Below, piece by piece: positions 33,001 to 45,169 of a stretch of 64,000 nt of DNA (its first letter is position 1; each line of letters starts with the position of its first letter). The translations under genes and the position numbers were made by a program. The notes beneath the pieces were generated by a model that was given only the letters and a program-made list of their open reading frames with translations, made no database searches and was not told the DNA's origin. This stretch comes from Stomorhina lunata (taxonomy: Eukaryota; Arthropoda; Insecta; Diptera; Rhiniidae): contig OW121743.1 in assembly GCA_933228675.1 (NCBI GenBank), forward strand, positions 49,645,753-49,709,752, read 5' to 3'.

Positions 33001-34192
33001 TCTACATGAAAAAAACTATTAAAATTTTTTCCTAAATGAAAAATTTATCCCTTTGTTTTCTACAGTTAAATTTTTCTTCAAAAATTTTGTATAGAAAACT
33101 TTCCTCAAACATTTTTTATATAAAACTTTATTAAACGTTTTTTTTAGAGAAGATTTCATCAAATTTTTACATAGAAACTTTTTGATAAAATTTTTTCCAT
33201 AGAAAAAATTCATTTACATTTTTTTTAAAGAAAAAATTAATTAAAATTTTTTCTATAGAAAAAAAAATGATTTTTGCTATAGAAAAATTTAATAAAATTT
33301 TTTCTATAGAAAAATTTATTAATATATTTTCTATAGACAAAATTTAATTACATTTTTTATATAGAAAAAATCTATTAACATTTTTCCTTTAAAAAAACTT
33401 CATTAACAGTTTTTCTATAGAAAAAACGTATAATTATTAATTTATTGACATTTTTTCTATAGAAACATTTATTAACTTATTTTCTATAGACAAAACTGTT
33501 TAACATTTTTTCTATAGAAAAAATTTATTTAAATTTTTTTTATATAAACTAATTTTTGATAAATTTTTTTCTATATAAAATTTTTCCAAAAATAAAACAT
33601 TTTTTCAAGACAAAACTTCATCAAAATTATTTTTTATGGGTTACTTTATGAGCTTATTATTTCCATTGAAAACTTTTCACTACAATTTTTTTTTTATATA
33701 AAAAATTTTATTAAGAAATGTTTCATATGAAATAATCAACTTTTTTTTGTATAAAAAAATTTTAAGAAAATTTTCTTCAATTTTTTTTTACACAAATATT
33801 TCTTTAAACTTTTTTCCTTGAGAAGATTTTATCAAATTTTTCATACAGAAAATTTTTATAATTTTTGTTTTCTAAAAAAAAAATTAATTTTTTTTTTTAA
33901 GTAAACTTTTCTCAACATTTTTTTCTATATAAGAATTTCATAAAAATTTTGTTCTAGAGAAATTTTTTCAAATGTTTTTATACAAAAAAATATTGTATTA
34001 AAAAATTTACAAAAATTGTTGCTCAAAATTACTCTTGTAGAAAAAGTTTACTTAAAATACAAAAGACGTTTTTCTCTAGAAAATTTTTTCCTCTACAAAG
34101 TTTTAGTATAGAACAATTTTTCAAGAAATTATTTCTACAGACAAATTTTAACTAAAATATTGTTTCTGTAGAAAAATTTCATCAGCAAAAAT
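33001..34192. repeat. Decayed halo of the CTATAGAAAA satellite
   Basis: TTTTTCTATAGAAAA-like motifs recur at irregular spacing of roughly 40-70 bp, with TTTATTAACATTTTT linkers. This looks like old satellite mutated at the array edge, or an ancestral longer-period array. Confidence 0.65.
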
Positions 34193-34650
34193 GTTATAAA
34201 AAAATTTCATTAAATTTTCTTCCACAGAAAATTGCTTTCAAATTGTTTCTATAGAAAAATTTCACTGCAAATTATTTCTATAGAAGAACTTCGCTACCAA
34301 ATATTTCAATAAAATTTTGTTTTGTTGTTTCCACAGAAAAGTTTCTTGAGAATTGTTTCTATAAAAGAATTTTACAAACAAATTATTTCTATGAAAATTT
34401 GTTTCTACAAGTTGTAGAAACAAATCTACAAGTTGTAGAAACAAATTATCATAGAAATAATTTGTTTGTAAAATTCTTTTATAGAAACAATTCTCAAGAA
34501 ACTTTTCTGTGGAAACAACAAAACAAAATTTTATTGAAATATTTGGTAGCGAAGTTCTTCTATAGAAATAATTTGCAGTGAAATTTTTCTATAGAAGCAA
34601 TTTGAAAGCAATTTTCTGTGGAAGAAAATTTAATGAAATTTTTTTATAAC
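34193..34650. repeat. 458-bp near-perfect palindrome
   Basis: The arms 34193-34417 and 34426-34650 (225 bp each) are reverse complements with few mismatches. The spacer is AAACAAAT. The arms are made of halo sequence (TTTCTATAGAA-type motifs), so one arm seems to be an inverted duplication of the other. Two nearly identical 60-codon frames on opposite strands arise from this symmetry and are not genes. Confidence 0.9.
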
Positions 34651-35930
34651 TTTTCTCTCAACAAAAATTTCATAACAAATTTGCCTATAACAAAATTTTT
34701 CTTATAGCTAATTATCATTAAAATAATTTTTATACTGAAGAAATTTTTATATGGAAACAATATTTGTAAATAATAAAATTTTAGTGAACATTTTAGCTGT
34801 GTTCCAGAACTACCAATACTGTACAATATTGTACAAGTTTCAATCAGAAATTACAATTAAGTGTTCCTGTACTTGAAAAAATTGTAATTGAGAACGAATT
34901 TGAGAAAATTTTAAAATTTTCTCTTTACAATAACTTACATGTTTTTGTCAGAACAATTTTTCCTGGCAAACATTTAAAAATTTTCAAAAAAATATTTATC
35001 AATTAAAAACAAACAAAAAATTCGAAAAATTGTTATTAAAAATTAAATTCAGGAAAACTAAAATGTGTTTAACGGTTTTAAGAACGTTTGATTCGATATT
35101 TTTAGCCTTTATCAATTGTGGACTTCAATTTTGGTGTTTTGTATTCCGGTACTTCTGTGTAAGTTTAGCTGTTTGGGAGAGTAACTCCTAAATTACTCTC
35201 ATTTACAGGAACCCACCCAGAAAGTAAAGAAACAGACCTTTTCTTTAGAAAAATTTGTAAAAAACAAAATTCTTCTTTAAAAAAATTGGTTTTTTACAAA
35301 TATTTCTAAAGAAAAATTTGACTAAAATTTCATTCTATAAAAAAGTTTTTTTTTTTATCAAAATATAAACATTTTTTTAATACGGAAAATTGTTTCTATT
35401 GTAAAATTTCATAAATATTTGATAAATAATAATTTCATTGACATTTCATGAGCATGTGTGTGTGCCTTAGCTTTCTCTCATTGGATAATCGCTTCCATTA
35501 GTTGTTTGCAAATTATATTAAAAGCGGTATACTCTCTTTTTACGTAACTTTTCAAATGGATCATAGAACAAATCAATCTAAGAAAGTGACACATATTTAT
35601 ATTATAGTGTTTGTGGTATTACACCATTATATTGATACTACAATGAAATGTATACATGTGTTCAAATTTCCTTAAATAGACGTTACCCTAATACAAAATG
35701 TTGATGTGTATAAATAACTCACATATGATTTGTTATGTTTGTACTCTTGTTTGAACAATGGTTTAACAAATATAAACAAAAACTTTTAAGGACACTTTAA
35801 AATGGAAAAATGAAAACAATATAAAAAGGAAATTAAAATGTCGGCATAACTTAGTTTAAATTGTTTATTTTTAAATTTAAATATTCAGAAAACTGATATG
35901 GAGACTTTGTGTAAAAAGAATATAAGAAAC
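34651..35930. other. Unassigned AT-rich DNA with halo remnants
   Basis: Scattered TTTCTA and GAAAAATTT motifs continue to about 35420. No gene is recognised. Confidence 0.3.
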
Positions 35931-36320
35931 AACAAGTAAGAGTGTTATATTCGGCTGTGCCGAATCTTATATACCCACCATCAAGTTGTGTTAAATTTAG
36001 AAACATATCTTATATATCTACAAGGGTGCAGCTAATTCAAAATCTGGACCAAAACTGAAAAAATCGCTAAGCTAATTGGTATTGTTAGTAAAACCTTTGG
36101 ACTAAATTCGGTTGCCGTAGCTTTATAGTTCAACATATAAAAATATTTTAGTGGTTTCCCCAGCATTTACTTTGATCAAAATTCGGTCTCATAACCTGGT
36201 ATAGTCTTACATTAATAAGTTGTTTAATACTTTTCGTTAATACGTAATTAGGCTTAATACGTTAATAGTAATACGGCAGGTCCATATATTTCGTTAGGAG
36301 ATCCTAATGCATTCATCATA

Positions 36321-37621
36321 ATTGGTGTTTTTTATTGAGGTATAGAACTTTTAGTTGGCATCACTTTTTTAACTCTCGGCCATTTTGTCAGCTGTCAAGT
36401 GATTAATATTTAGTTTGGTTTGCCATTTCATCATGAACAGGTTGACAAAAGAACAACGCTTGCAAATCGTGCAATTTATTTCGAAAATAATGGTTCAGTT
36501 AGCGAAGTTTACCGCAAGCTCCTTCCATTTTATGGTCGACATAATCGTCCATCAGAGCAATTAATTCGGTTAACCATGGATCGTTTTTGCACTACGTTTA
36601 CTCTATGTAATAATACGCATCCGCAGCGACGTCGACAGTGCGCACCGAAGAAACAATTGCCGCTATAGAGCAAAGTGTTGAAGAGGACCCGAATGAATCG
36701 ATTCGCCACCGTGCATAGCAATTGGAGCTTTGTCCATCAACTTTATGGAAGATTTTGCGCAAAGATCTTGGCTTGCGACCTTACAAGATCCAGCTTGTGC
36801 AAGAATTAAAGCCGCGAGACCATGCAATGCATCGTGATTTTGGTGTATGGGCCGAAAATGAGATTGATCTCGATGCTGATTTTCATCGCAAAATTTTTTT
36901 CAGTGATGAGGCTCATTTTTGGTTGAATGGCTACGTCAACAAGCACAATTGCCGCATTTGGAGTGAAGAGAATCCACATGAGACCCTTGAGACGCCATTA
37001 CATCCACAAAAACTGACTGTTTGGTGTGCTCTATGGGCTGGTGGAGTCATTGGGCCATACTTCTTCCGAAATAATGCTGGAGAGTCAGTTACCATAAATG
37101 GAGACCGGTATAGAGCCATGATAATCGACTATTTTGTTCCCCAATTGGATGACATGAATGTGGATGAGTTGTGGTTCCAACAAGACGGCGCTACATGCCA
37201 CACAGCTCACATCACAATTGATTTATTGAAGGAAACATTCGATGAGCGCATAATTTCGCGGAATGGACCTGTCAATTGGCCACCAAGATTTGCGATTTGA
37301 CACCACTGGATTATTTTCTTTGGGGATATGTGAAGTCGCTCGTCTACGCCAACAAACCAGAAACGTTAGGGGACTTGGAAGCCAACATTCGTGGCGTTAT
37401 TGCCAACATACGGCCCCATATGCTCGAAAAAGTAGTTGAAAATTGGACCTGTAGAATTGGCTTTATTCGAGCCAGCCGCGGCGGCCACATGCCCGAAATC
37501 ATATTTAAACATTAATGGCATAAAATTATCCTTCCAATAAAGCCAAATTGATGGACATTAAAACGATTTTCTTGTGTTTTATTTCAATTCGAAGTTCTAT
37601 ACCTCTAAAAAAAACACCCAT
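36321..37621 (+). mobile_element. Tc1/mariner-superfamily element 2, inserted in family E
   Basis: TIRs ATTGGTGTTTTTTA and the complement of TTTTTTTTAGAGG...CACCCAT pair through GAGGTATAGAACTT. TA flanks both ends (36319-36320 and 37622-37623). The E copy at 54838-54850 shows the uninterrupted sequence CATCATATATAAAG in reverse complement, confirming the insertion point. The element is 1,301 bp. Confidence 0.9.
36433..37515 (+). pseudogene. Tc1/mariner-type transposase 2, inactivated
   Basis: The start at 36433 reads MNRLTKEQRLQIVQF, then a frameshift near 36478 moves to YFENNGSVSEVYRKLLPFYG, a DUF4817-like helix-turn-helix region. After damage at about 36597-36720 (frame change and in-frame stops), a long intact stretch from 36722 carries FSDEAHFWLNGYVN, WFQQDGATCHTA and VNWPPR. 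A one-base deletion near 37291 then shifts to CDLTPLDYFLWGYVKSLVY, and the protein ends ASRGGHMPEIIFKH at 37515. All three catalytic Asp codons survive. Spacing between the second and third is again 36 by my count. It is closer to an intact gene than element 1 and a different lineage, judging by its distinct TIRs. Confidence 0.9.
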
Positions 37622-38979
37622 TATATAAAATCTGGGCTGAATATTGATTGATGCCTATCTAATTTCATAGGTGCAAACTTAATATAATGAATGTACCTCC
37701 AAATCTTTTTGATTGCAGATACAAAAAGGGGATGTTATATAAATAAGAATTATAGCCAAATGTTGACCGATTGTTACAAAATTTTACACACTGGCTAGTA
37801 TATATATAGAGCTTATTCTTGCAAAATTTAGTGGCCATAACTATCATAGTTTCTAATTTTATAGCTTTTTAATGGCCTGTGCTAAAATTTTTGTGTTTTT
37901 TTGAGTGTTTTTTATATGAAAGCTAAAGTCAAATATGGACTGATTCCTAAAAAATTTGATCAACTGATCAAAAATTGTATAAAACTTGCCTATTTTAAAT
38001 ATAATCGTCATAGCTATTACAATTGTATTCAATTTATCAGCATTAATGTGTTTCCCGGGGCGGGGTTATATGGGAGCTCTAACTAAATTTGAACCGATTT
38101 TGTCCATTTTCAACACACATCTTTTAAAAGATATCCAAAATACTTTTGTAAAATTTTGTTCCTCTAGCTCTTTTCGTTAAGGCGCTATCGTGCTTTTATC
38201 TGACGGACAGACGGACATAAATAACCTTTTCTTTATGTATTTTCGTGTTTCCATAAGCTTTTTATATGGGAGCTATGGTCAAATGGTGACCGATTGTGAC
38301 AAAATTGCATACTGGCTGGTACAAATACAAGACTTCCTTGTGCTTAATTTAGTCTTACTAGCTCTTGTAGTTAAGGAGCTACGACGATTTTATCTGACGG
38401 ACAGATGGACATAAATCCCCTTTTCTTTTTGAATTTTTGTGTTTTCGTAAGTTTTTTATATGGGAGCTAGGTCAAAGAGTGACCGATTGCGACAAAATTT
38501 TGCTGGCATTAACATAAGACCTCCTAGTGCTAAATTTAGTGATTATATCTATTATAGTTTTAGATTTATTGGCATTTAAGTGTATTTTAGGTGAAATTTT
38601 GGCTGTTGTCGTAAGTTTTTTGTATGGGAGCTATGGCTAAATGTGAACCGATTTTAATGAAATTTTATACGCTGCCTAGGGCTAATGTAAAACTTCTATA
38701 TACCAAATATTATCATCATAGCTGCTATAATTTGTCATTTATTAACAAATAATCGATTAGCCTAGACGAGGTTATACGGGAGCTATGGTCAAATGTGAAC
38801 CGATTTTGCCCAATTTCAATACCAAAATTTTCTCAGAGATGAAGAATATTTCTACTAAGTTTCAGTGAGCTAGCTCCTTTCGCTTTGGGCGTTATCGTGA
38901 TTTCAACAGGCATACAGACAGACAGACAGACGGACAGACAGATGGACATCGCTCAATCGTCGTAGAATTTCATAAGAAA

Positions 38980-40669
38980 TTCAAATCACATATCTAATTT
39001 TATGAATAATATTTTGATAAGTGAATAACCTTGTTATACTCACCATCAAAAAGATGAGGGGTATATTGAGATTGTCATTCCATTTTTAATTCTCTTAATA
39101 TTGGCTCAAAAATCAAAAATAATATAAATATATATTCTGAGTCCTTATGAAATTCAAAGACGATTGAGCGATGTCCGTCTGTCTGTCTGTTGAAATCACG
39201 ATAACGCCTAAACGAAAGGAGCTAGCCTACTGAAACCTAGTAAAAATATTCTCATCTATAAGAAAATTTTGGTATTAAATTGGGCAAAATCGGTTAACAT
39301 TTGACTACAGGTCCTCATCATAACTTCGCCAACGCAAATCGCTTATTTGCTAATAAATAACAAACTATAATTGCTATGATGATAAAATTATGTATATATA
39401 AGCCCTTGGAAGCAAATAAAATTTTATCAAAATCGGTTCACATTTAGTCATAGCTCCCATACAAAAAACTTACGGAAACAGCCAAAATTTCACCTAAAAT
39501 ACACTTAAATACTAATAAATCTAAAACTATAACAGATAAAACTAAATTTAGTACGAGGAGGTCTTATATCAGTACCAACGAGTGTGCAAAATTTTGTCAC
39601 AATCGGTCACCATTTGACCATAGCTGCCATATAAAAAACTTATGGAAACTCAAAAATACAAAAAGAAAATGGAGTTGATGTCCGTCTGTCCGTCAGATTA
39701 AAACGCGATAGCACCTTAACGATAAAGGCTACAGCAACAAACTTTTACAAAAGAAAGTTTTTATGAATACCAGCCAGTGTGCAAAATTTTGTTACAATCG
39801 GATACTATTTGACCATAGCTCCCATGTAAAAAACTTACGGAAACACAAAAATACAAAAAGAAAAGACGGTTTATGTCCGTCTGTCCGTTAGATAATAGCG
39901 CGATAGTTCCTTAACTACAAAAGCTAGAGAGACAAAAATTAACAAAAGTATTTTTGATTTTATGCTGATTAATTGAATAAAATTTTAAAATCTATGACTA
40001 CTAAATGTAGAACAGACAAGTTTTATGCAACTTTCAGTCAAATTTTATAGGAATCGGACCATTTTTGACCTTCATACAAAAACCGCTCCCGGTAACCACT
40101 AAAATGCCACAAACACCAGCTTAAAGCTATTAAATTATAAACTATGTCAGCTATGGCCACTAAATTTTGCTCAAATAAACTTTATAGTACCTGGGCGACC
40201 GAGCCTTGCTCGAGGCAAATTTTAAAGTTCTCATATATTTATTTTAAAAAGTACTAATCAACTAAAATAAATTTAGAGAAATGACGGTACATAAATATCC
40301 AATTAATTTTAAATTTTGTCCTATCAACACATGATCAAATGCATAGTTTAATATGAATAATTTTGGAAATTGGTCATACAGACTTAGAAACCTCCGTCGA
40401 CTGATGCGCAAGAACTTTGCTAAAGAATGTTGCCTGATCAAATGCACAGTTTTTTAGTGGAGACACGTGTCGAAATTTCTTCATACACTCAGAAATTATT
40501 ACAGTAACTGATTGTATGTTGTTTAGGAAATTTTCGGTTATGTTGTTTTCAAATGAATATTCATTTAAATTTATATGAAAATTGATTTTTAACATATTTA
40601 TACATTTGTTTAAAAAACAACCTACAAAAAATACTGAAAATCCGTAACATTTGAAAATATCTGTTGTTT
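38980..40669 (+). repeat. 1,690-bp duplicated segment, recipient copy
   Basis: Matches 42424-44113 at a constant offset of 3,444 bp with no difference that I noticed. It contains the first part of a forward E copy (from 39034), the start of a P element (about 40187), and the first 184 bp of the CACTCAG MITE. It sits inside another E copy. Both junctions fall at short A/T-rich microhomologies. Confidence 0.9.
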
Positions 40670-41118
40670 GTCATTTATTAACAAATAATCGATTAGCCTA
40701 GACGAGGTTATACGGGAGCTATGGTCAAATGTGAACCGATTTTGCCCAATTTCAATACCAAAATTTTCTCAGAGATGAAGAATATTTCTACTAAGTTTCA
40801 GTGAGCTAGCTCCTTTCGCTTTGGGCGTTATCGTGATTTCAACAGGCATACAGACAGACAGACAGACGGACAGACAGATGGACATCGCTCAATCGTCGTA
40901 GAATTTCATAAGGATTCAGAATATATATCGTTTTTGATTTTTGAGCCAATATTAAGGAAATTACAAACGGAATGACAATCTCAATATACCCTCCATTCTT
41001 TTTGATGGTGGGTATAAAAAAGAACTTTGTAGTTATATACAAAGAAGCACTTAGTAAAATTATTTTAAATAAAAATCATAGGTTGTAATGTGAATCTCTA
41101 CAAATAGAAGTACATATA

Positions 41119-41861
41119 GAGGGTTTATATTCAAAAAGTGCTATCTACATTTTCGACCAAATTGGTTTTTAATGCAAACGTGTTCCTTAGCTTATCTGTC
41201 ATATGTCATATAAATTTTAAGAAAGAAAAATAATTTTAAAACATGTTTTTTTTCTAAATTGTGTTTGTGCTATCTACTTCATAATCAAAAAATAATGCTA
41301 TCTACATTAAAAATGTTTGTGGAAAAAATAACAATTGTTATAAAATATACATTGTGATTTATGAAAAGCCAACAAAATGGACCACAATTCTCTACAGCGT
41401 AGTGTAATCATGGATATCTATAATATACTCGGCCTTTGACCTTAACAGATTGTAAATAAAGGTCATATAAGAAAGATAATATCTTGCATTCTACTTATAT
41501 ATTTATAATAAATCTTGTTTTATTCAAAAAATTTTTATTTTAATTTAAATTCGTGATATTTTGATAAAAGCCTCAATTTTCATTATATTTTATTTTTTTT
41601 GATTTTAAATAATGCTATCTACTTGCTTTAGTATTTAAAACGATACAATTTTAACTCGTAAAAAAGTGCTATCTACTATAGAACAGCAAATATAAGGAGT
41701 AAATAAAAAAAACTTAATTTGCACAAAATCTTAGCCCCAATTTGTATGGTATTGTAAAACAAAGTTTATTTACAACTCTTATACTTAATGTCAAAAACAG
41801 TTTTTTCACTCTCCTGTAAAATTGTAAATATGTAGATAGCACTTTTTGAATATAAACCCTC
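41119..41861. mobile_element. TIR element with reiterated GTGCTATCTAC motif
   Basis: GAGGGTTTATATTCAAAAAG followed by TGCTATCTAC at 41119 is repeated as a perfect reverse complement ending at 41861, giving a TIR of about 30 bp. The motif TGCTATCTAC also recurs internally at about 41268, 41298, 41611 and 41667. No transposase is encoded; the target duplication is unclear. Confidence 0.75.
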
Positions 41862-42234
41862 GATACATAAAAGTCAATTAAAAAATTTAACAGAGTGGAT
41901 TGTTTTTACTAGTATAAGGTTACCAGTGAAATTAAATATTTGACACTTTATCTAAATGTTCTAAATAAAAGTTGCACAAAGGAGAACACTTAATAAAGAT
42001 TGTACAAAATTTAATATTTACAAAGATAAAATAGACTATAAGTATTTACTTTTTATCATCTGTCACACAAAATATAAATTTAGATACCCATAACCACAAT
42101 AGATGGAATGTGTATATTGTATATTAATATCAGCTAAAATAAGTGTAGAAAATCTCACTGAAATTAAAATAAATTTGAGCATGCCTCACATATAAGACTA
42201 ACTCCCAAAAGTCACTTAAAACCCCTGAAATCAC

Positions 42235-42420
42235 AACAAGTAAGAGTGCTTTGTTCGGCTATCCCGAACCTTAAATACCCTTCACCAATGGTGTTACAAA
42301 AGTAAAGTACAGAGTGGAAAGAATTTTTGGTCAATTACAAGTGTGTATGTTTCTGAAGACTGATTCAGGTGAATCCTATGAAATTACTAATACATGTATA
42401 TTGATTTTCAAATCTGAAAA
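42235..42420 (-). mobile_element. DINE-like family G, 3'-end fragment
   Basis: Reads AACAAGTAAGAGTGCTTTGT, then a stem-loop TTCGGCTATCCCGAA and ATACCCTTCACC. The terminal sequence and order are shared with E and F but the bases differ, so it appears to be a third family. It runs into the duplicated segment at 42424. Confidence 0.55.
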
Positions 42421-42423
42421 AAT

Positions 42424-44113
42424 TTCAAATCACATATCTAATTTTATGAATAATATTTTGATAAGTGAATAACCTTGTTATACTCACCATCAAAAAGATG
42501 AGGGGTATATTGAGATTGTCATTCCATTTTTAATTCTCTTAATATTGGCTCAAAAATCAAAAATAATATAAATATATATTCTGAGTCCTTATGAAATTCA
42601 AAGACGATTGAGCGATGTCCGTCTGTCTGTCTGTTGAAATCACGATAACGCCTAAACGAAAGGAGCTAGCCTACTGAAACCTAGTAAAAATATTCTCATC
42701 TATAAGAAAATTTTGGTATTAAATTGGGCAAAATCGGTTAACATTTGACTACAGGTCCTCATCATAACTTCGCCAACGCAAATCGCTTATTTGCTAATAA
42801 ATAACAAACTATAATTGCTATGATGATAAAATTATGTATATATAAGCCCTTGGAAGCAAATAAAATTTTATCAAAATCGGTTCACATTTAGTCATAGCTC
42901 CCATACAAAAAACTTACGGAAACAGCCAAAATTTCACCTAAAATACACTTAAATACTAATAAATCTAAAACTATAACAGATAAAACTAAATTTAGTACGA
43001 GGAGGTCTTATATCAGTACCAACGAGTGTGCAAAATTTTGTCACAATCGGTCACCATTTGACCATAGCTGCCATATAAAAAACTTATGGAAACTCAAAAA
43101 TACAAAAAGAAAATGGAGTTGATGTCCGTCTGTCCGTCAGATTAAAACGCGATAGCACCTTAACGATAAAGGCTACAGCAACAAACTTTTACAAAAGAAA
43201 GTTTTTATGAATACCAGCCAGTGTGCAAAATTTTGTTACAATCGGATACTATTTGACCATAGCTCCCATGTAAAAAACTTACGGAAACACAAAAATACAA
43301 AAAGAAAAGACGGTTTATGTCCGTCTGTCCGTTAGATAATAGCGCGATAGTTCCTTAACTACAAAAGCTAGAGAGACAAAAATTAACAAAAGTATTTTTG
43401 ATTTTATGCTGATTAATTGAATAAAATTTTAAAATCTATGACTACTAAATGTAGAACAGACAAGTTTTATGCAACTTTCAGTCAAATTTTATAGGAATCG
43501 GACCATTTTTGACCTTCATACAAAAACCGCTCCCGGTAACCACTAAAATGCCACAAACACCAGCTTAAAGCTATTAAATTATAAACTATGTCAGCTATGG
43601 CCACTAAATTTTGCTCAAATAAACTTTATAGTACCTGGGCGACCGAGCCTTGCTCGAGGCAAATTTTAAAGTTCTCATATATTTATTTTAAAAAGTACTA
43701 ATCAACTAAAATAAATTTAGAGAAATGACGGTACATAAATATCCAATTAATTTTAAATTTTGTCCTATCAACACATGATCAAATGCATAGTTTAATATGA
43801 ATAATTTTGGAAATTGGTCATACAGACTTAGAAACCTCCGTCGACTGATGCGCAAGAACTTTGCTAAAGAATGTTGCCTGATCAAATGCACAGTTTTTTA
43901 GTGGAGACACGTGTCGAAATTTCTTCATACACTCAGAAATTATTACAGTAACTGATTGTATGTTGTTTAGGAAATTTTCGGTTATGTTGTTTTCAAATGA
44001 ATATTCATTTAAATTTATATGAAAATTGATTTTTAACATATTTATACATTTGTTTAAAAAACAACCTACAAAAAATACTGAAAATCCGTAACATTTGAAA
44101 ATATCTGTTGTTT
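42424..44113 (+). repeat. 1,690-bp duplicated segment, probable donor copy
   Basis: Here the segment continues without a break into the rest of the P element and the rest of the CACTCAG MITE. This identifies it as the original. It holds a 3'-truncated forward E copy (42478 to about 43605) followed by the P start at 43630. Confidence 0.85.
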
Positions 44114-45169
44114 AGTTTTTATAAATTTTTTCAATTATTGTATCAAATATAATTCGTATTTGTTGAATTCTTGGTTTTCCTTAAGTATCTTAGGTTTGCT
44201 TACTGAAGAAACTTTTTATAATACTGGCCGCCTATCACGGGGTATGGCCTAAGCAAACAACAAACTTTGTTTTGTCTGTTTGGTTTTTTGATGCCTTAAA
44301 GGGTATAACCTTTTTATGGTTTCGTCTTTTAAGTTACGTTAATCACAAAAACATAAAAATTGTCCGTTTTACGGAAATTTTACGTAGTTTTTTACCATTC
44401 AATTTTTTAAAAATAAATGAAAATTTCCGTTTTTTATACTAAAAATGTAGTTTAACTTTTTGTCAGTAATTTTTTTGAAAACAACTGAATATTCCGTTTT
44501 TAAAACTGAAAATGTAGTTTAAATATTTGTCAGTTAAATTTAAATGAAATATTTATTGAATTTGAATGAAAAATCAGTTGACCGGTTTTTAAATGAATAT
44601 TCATTCATTTCAAATTACATTTTAAGTTAATTTTACTTACATAATATTCTGAGTGTACCAACAATCCTAATGTGCAACAACTTTACTAAAGATCATAGCA
44701 AAGATCATCATGATCAAATACACAGTTTACAACTAAACTCACTTTGAGTAATTTTCAGTAGCGCCATCTATCGGAAATTGTTCACACCAACTAAGAAACC
44801 TTCTCCGGCTTATGCGATATAACTTTGCTAAAGATCATAGCATAATCAAATGCACTAAGCAATTTTTAGTAATTTTCAGTGGCGCCACCTGTTGGAAATT
44901 AGTGTTATCAACTCAAAAGCCTTTATTGGCTTATCCGCAACATCTTCTTCTAAGAGCATAACAAAATCAAGTGCATAGTTTACGATTCTATAAAGAACAT
45001 ACATACAGACAAACATTCATTTGCTTAAAAGTTATAACATTAATAATTTTTTCCCTTTTTAATCCCCTAATTTTAAAAAAGTTCCATATGCATATTTGGT
45101 ACTTTTTTGGTACCAATTGAATTCAGTACATTTTATTAAAATGCAGTTATTATAATGTTTCTATTCATA
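43630..45169 (+). repeat. Dispersed repeat family P, copy 2, split by a MITE
   Basis: GTACCTGGGCGACCGAGCCT opens the copy. It is interrupted at 43930-44655, resumes at CCAACAATCC, and runs into the TTTGGTACTTTTTTGG tail until another CACTCAG MITE begins at 45170. Confidence 0.7.
43930..44655 (+). mobile_element. CACTCAG MITE, complete, with TA target duplication
   Basis: Begins CACTCAGAAATTATTACAGT and ends AATATTCTGAGTG, with TA on both sides (43928-43929 and 44656-44657). Removing it restores the P sequence TTCATACCAAC. It is 726 bp long, non-coding, and carries repeated TGAATATTCATT motifs. Confidence 0.85.

Larger units (their letters stand above)
35931..41014 (-). mobile_element. DINE-like family E, composite copy with two nested insertions
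   Basis: The plus strand opens AACAAGTAAGAGTGTTATAT with the ATTCGGCTGTGCCGAAT stem-loop, and closes with TTGATGGTGGGTA at 41014. Mariner 2 interrupts it at 36321-37621. A 1,690-bp segment (38980-40669) interrupts it near its GTCT core. The 246 bp before that second insertion (38731-38976) are repeated after it (40667-40912). Confidence 0.75.

Noticed and set aside
34262..34581. Two nearly identical 60-codon frames on opposite strands
   Set aside because: They result from the palindrome at 34193-34650; composition is AT-driven and no domain is present.
40262..40595. Duplicated small genes (identical frames at 40262/43706 and 40374/43818)
   Set aside because: The identity comes from the 1,690-bp duplication; the frames sit in P and MITE sequence.
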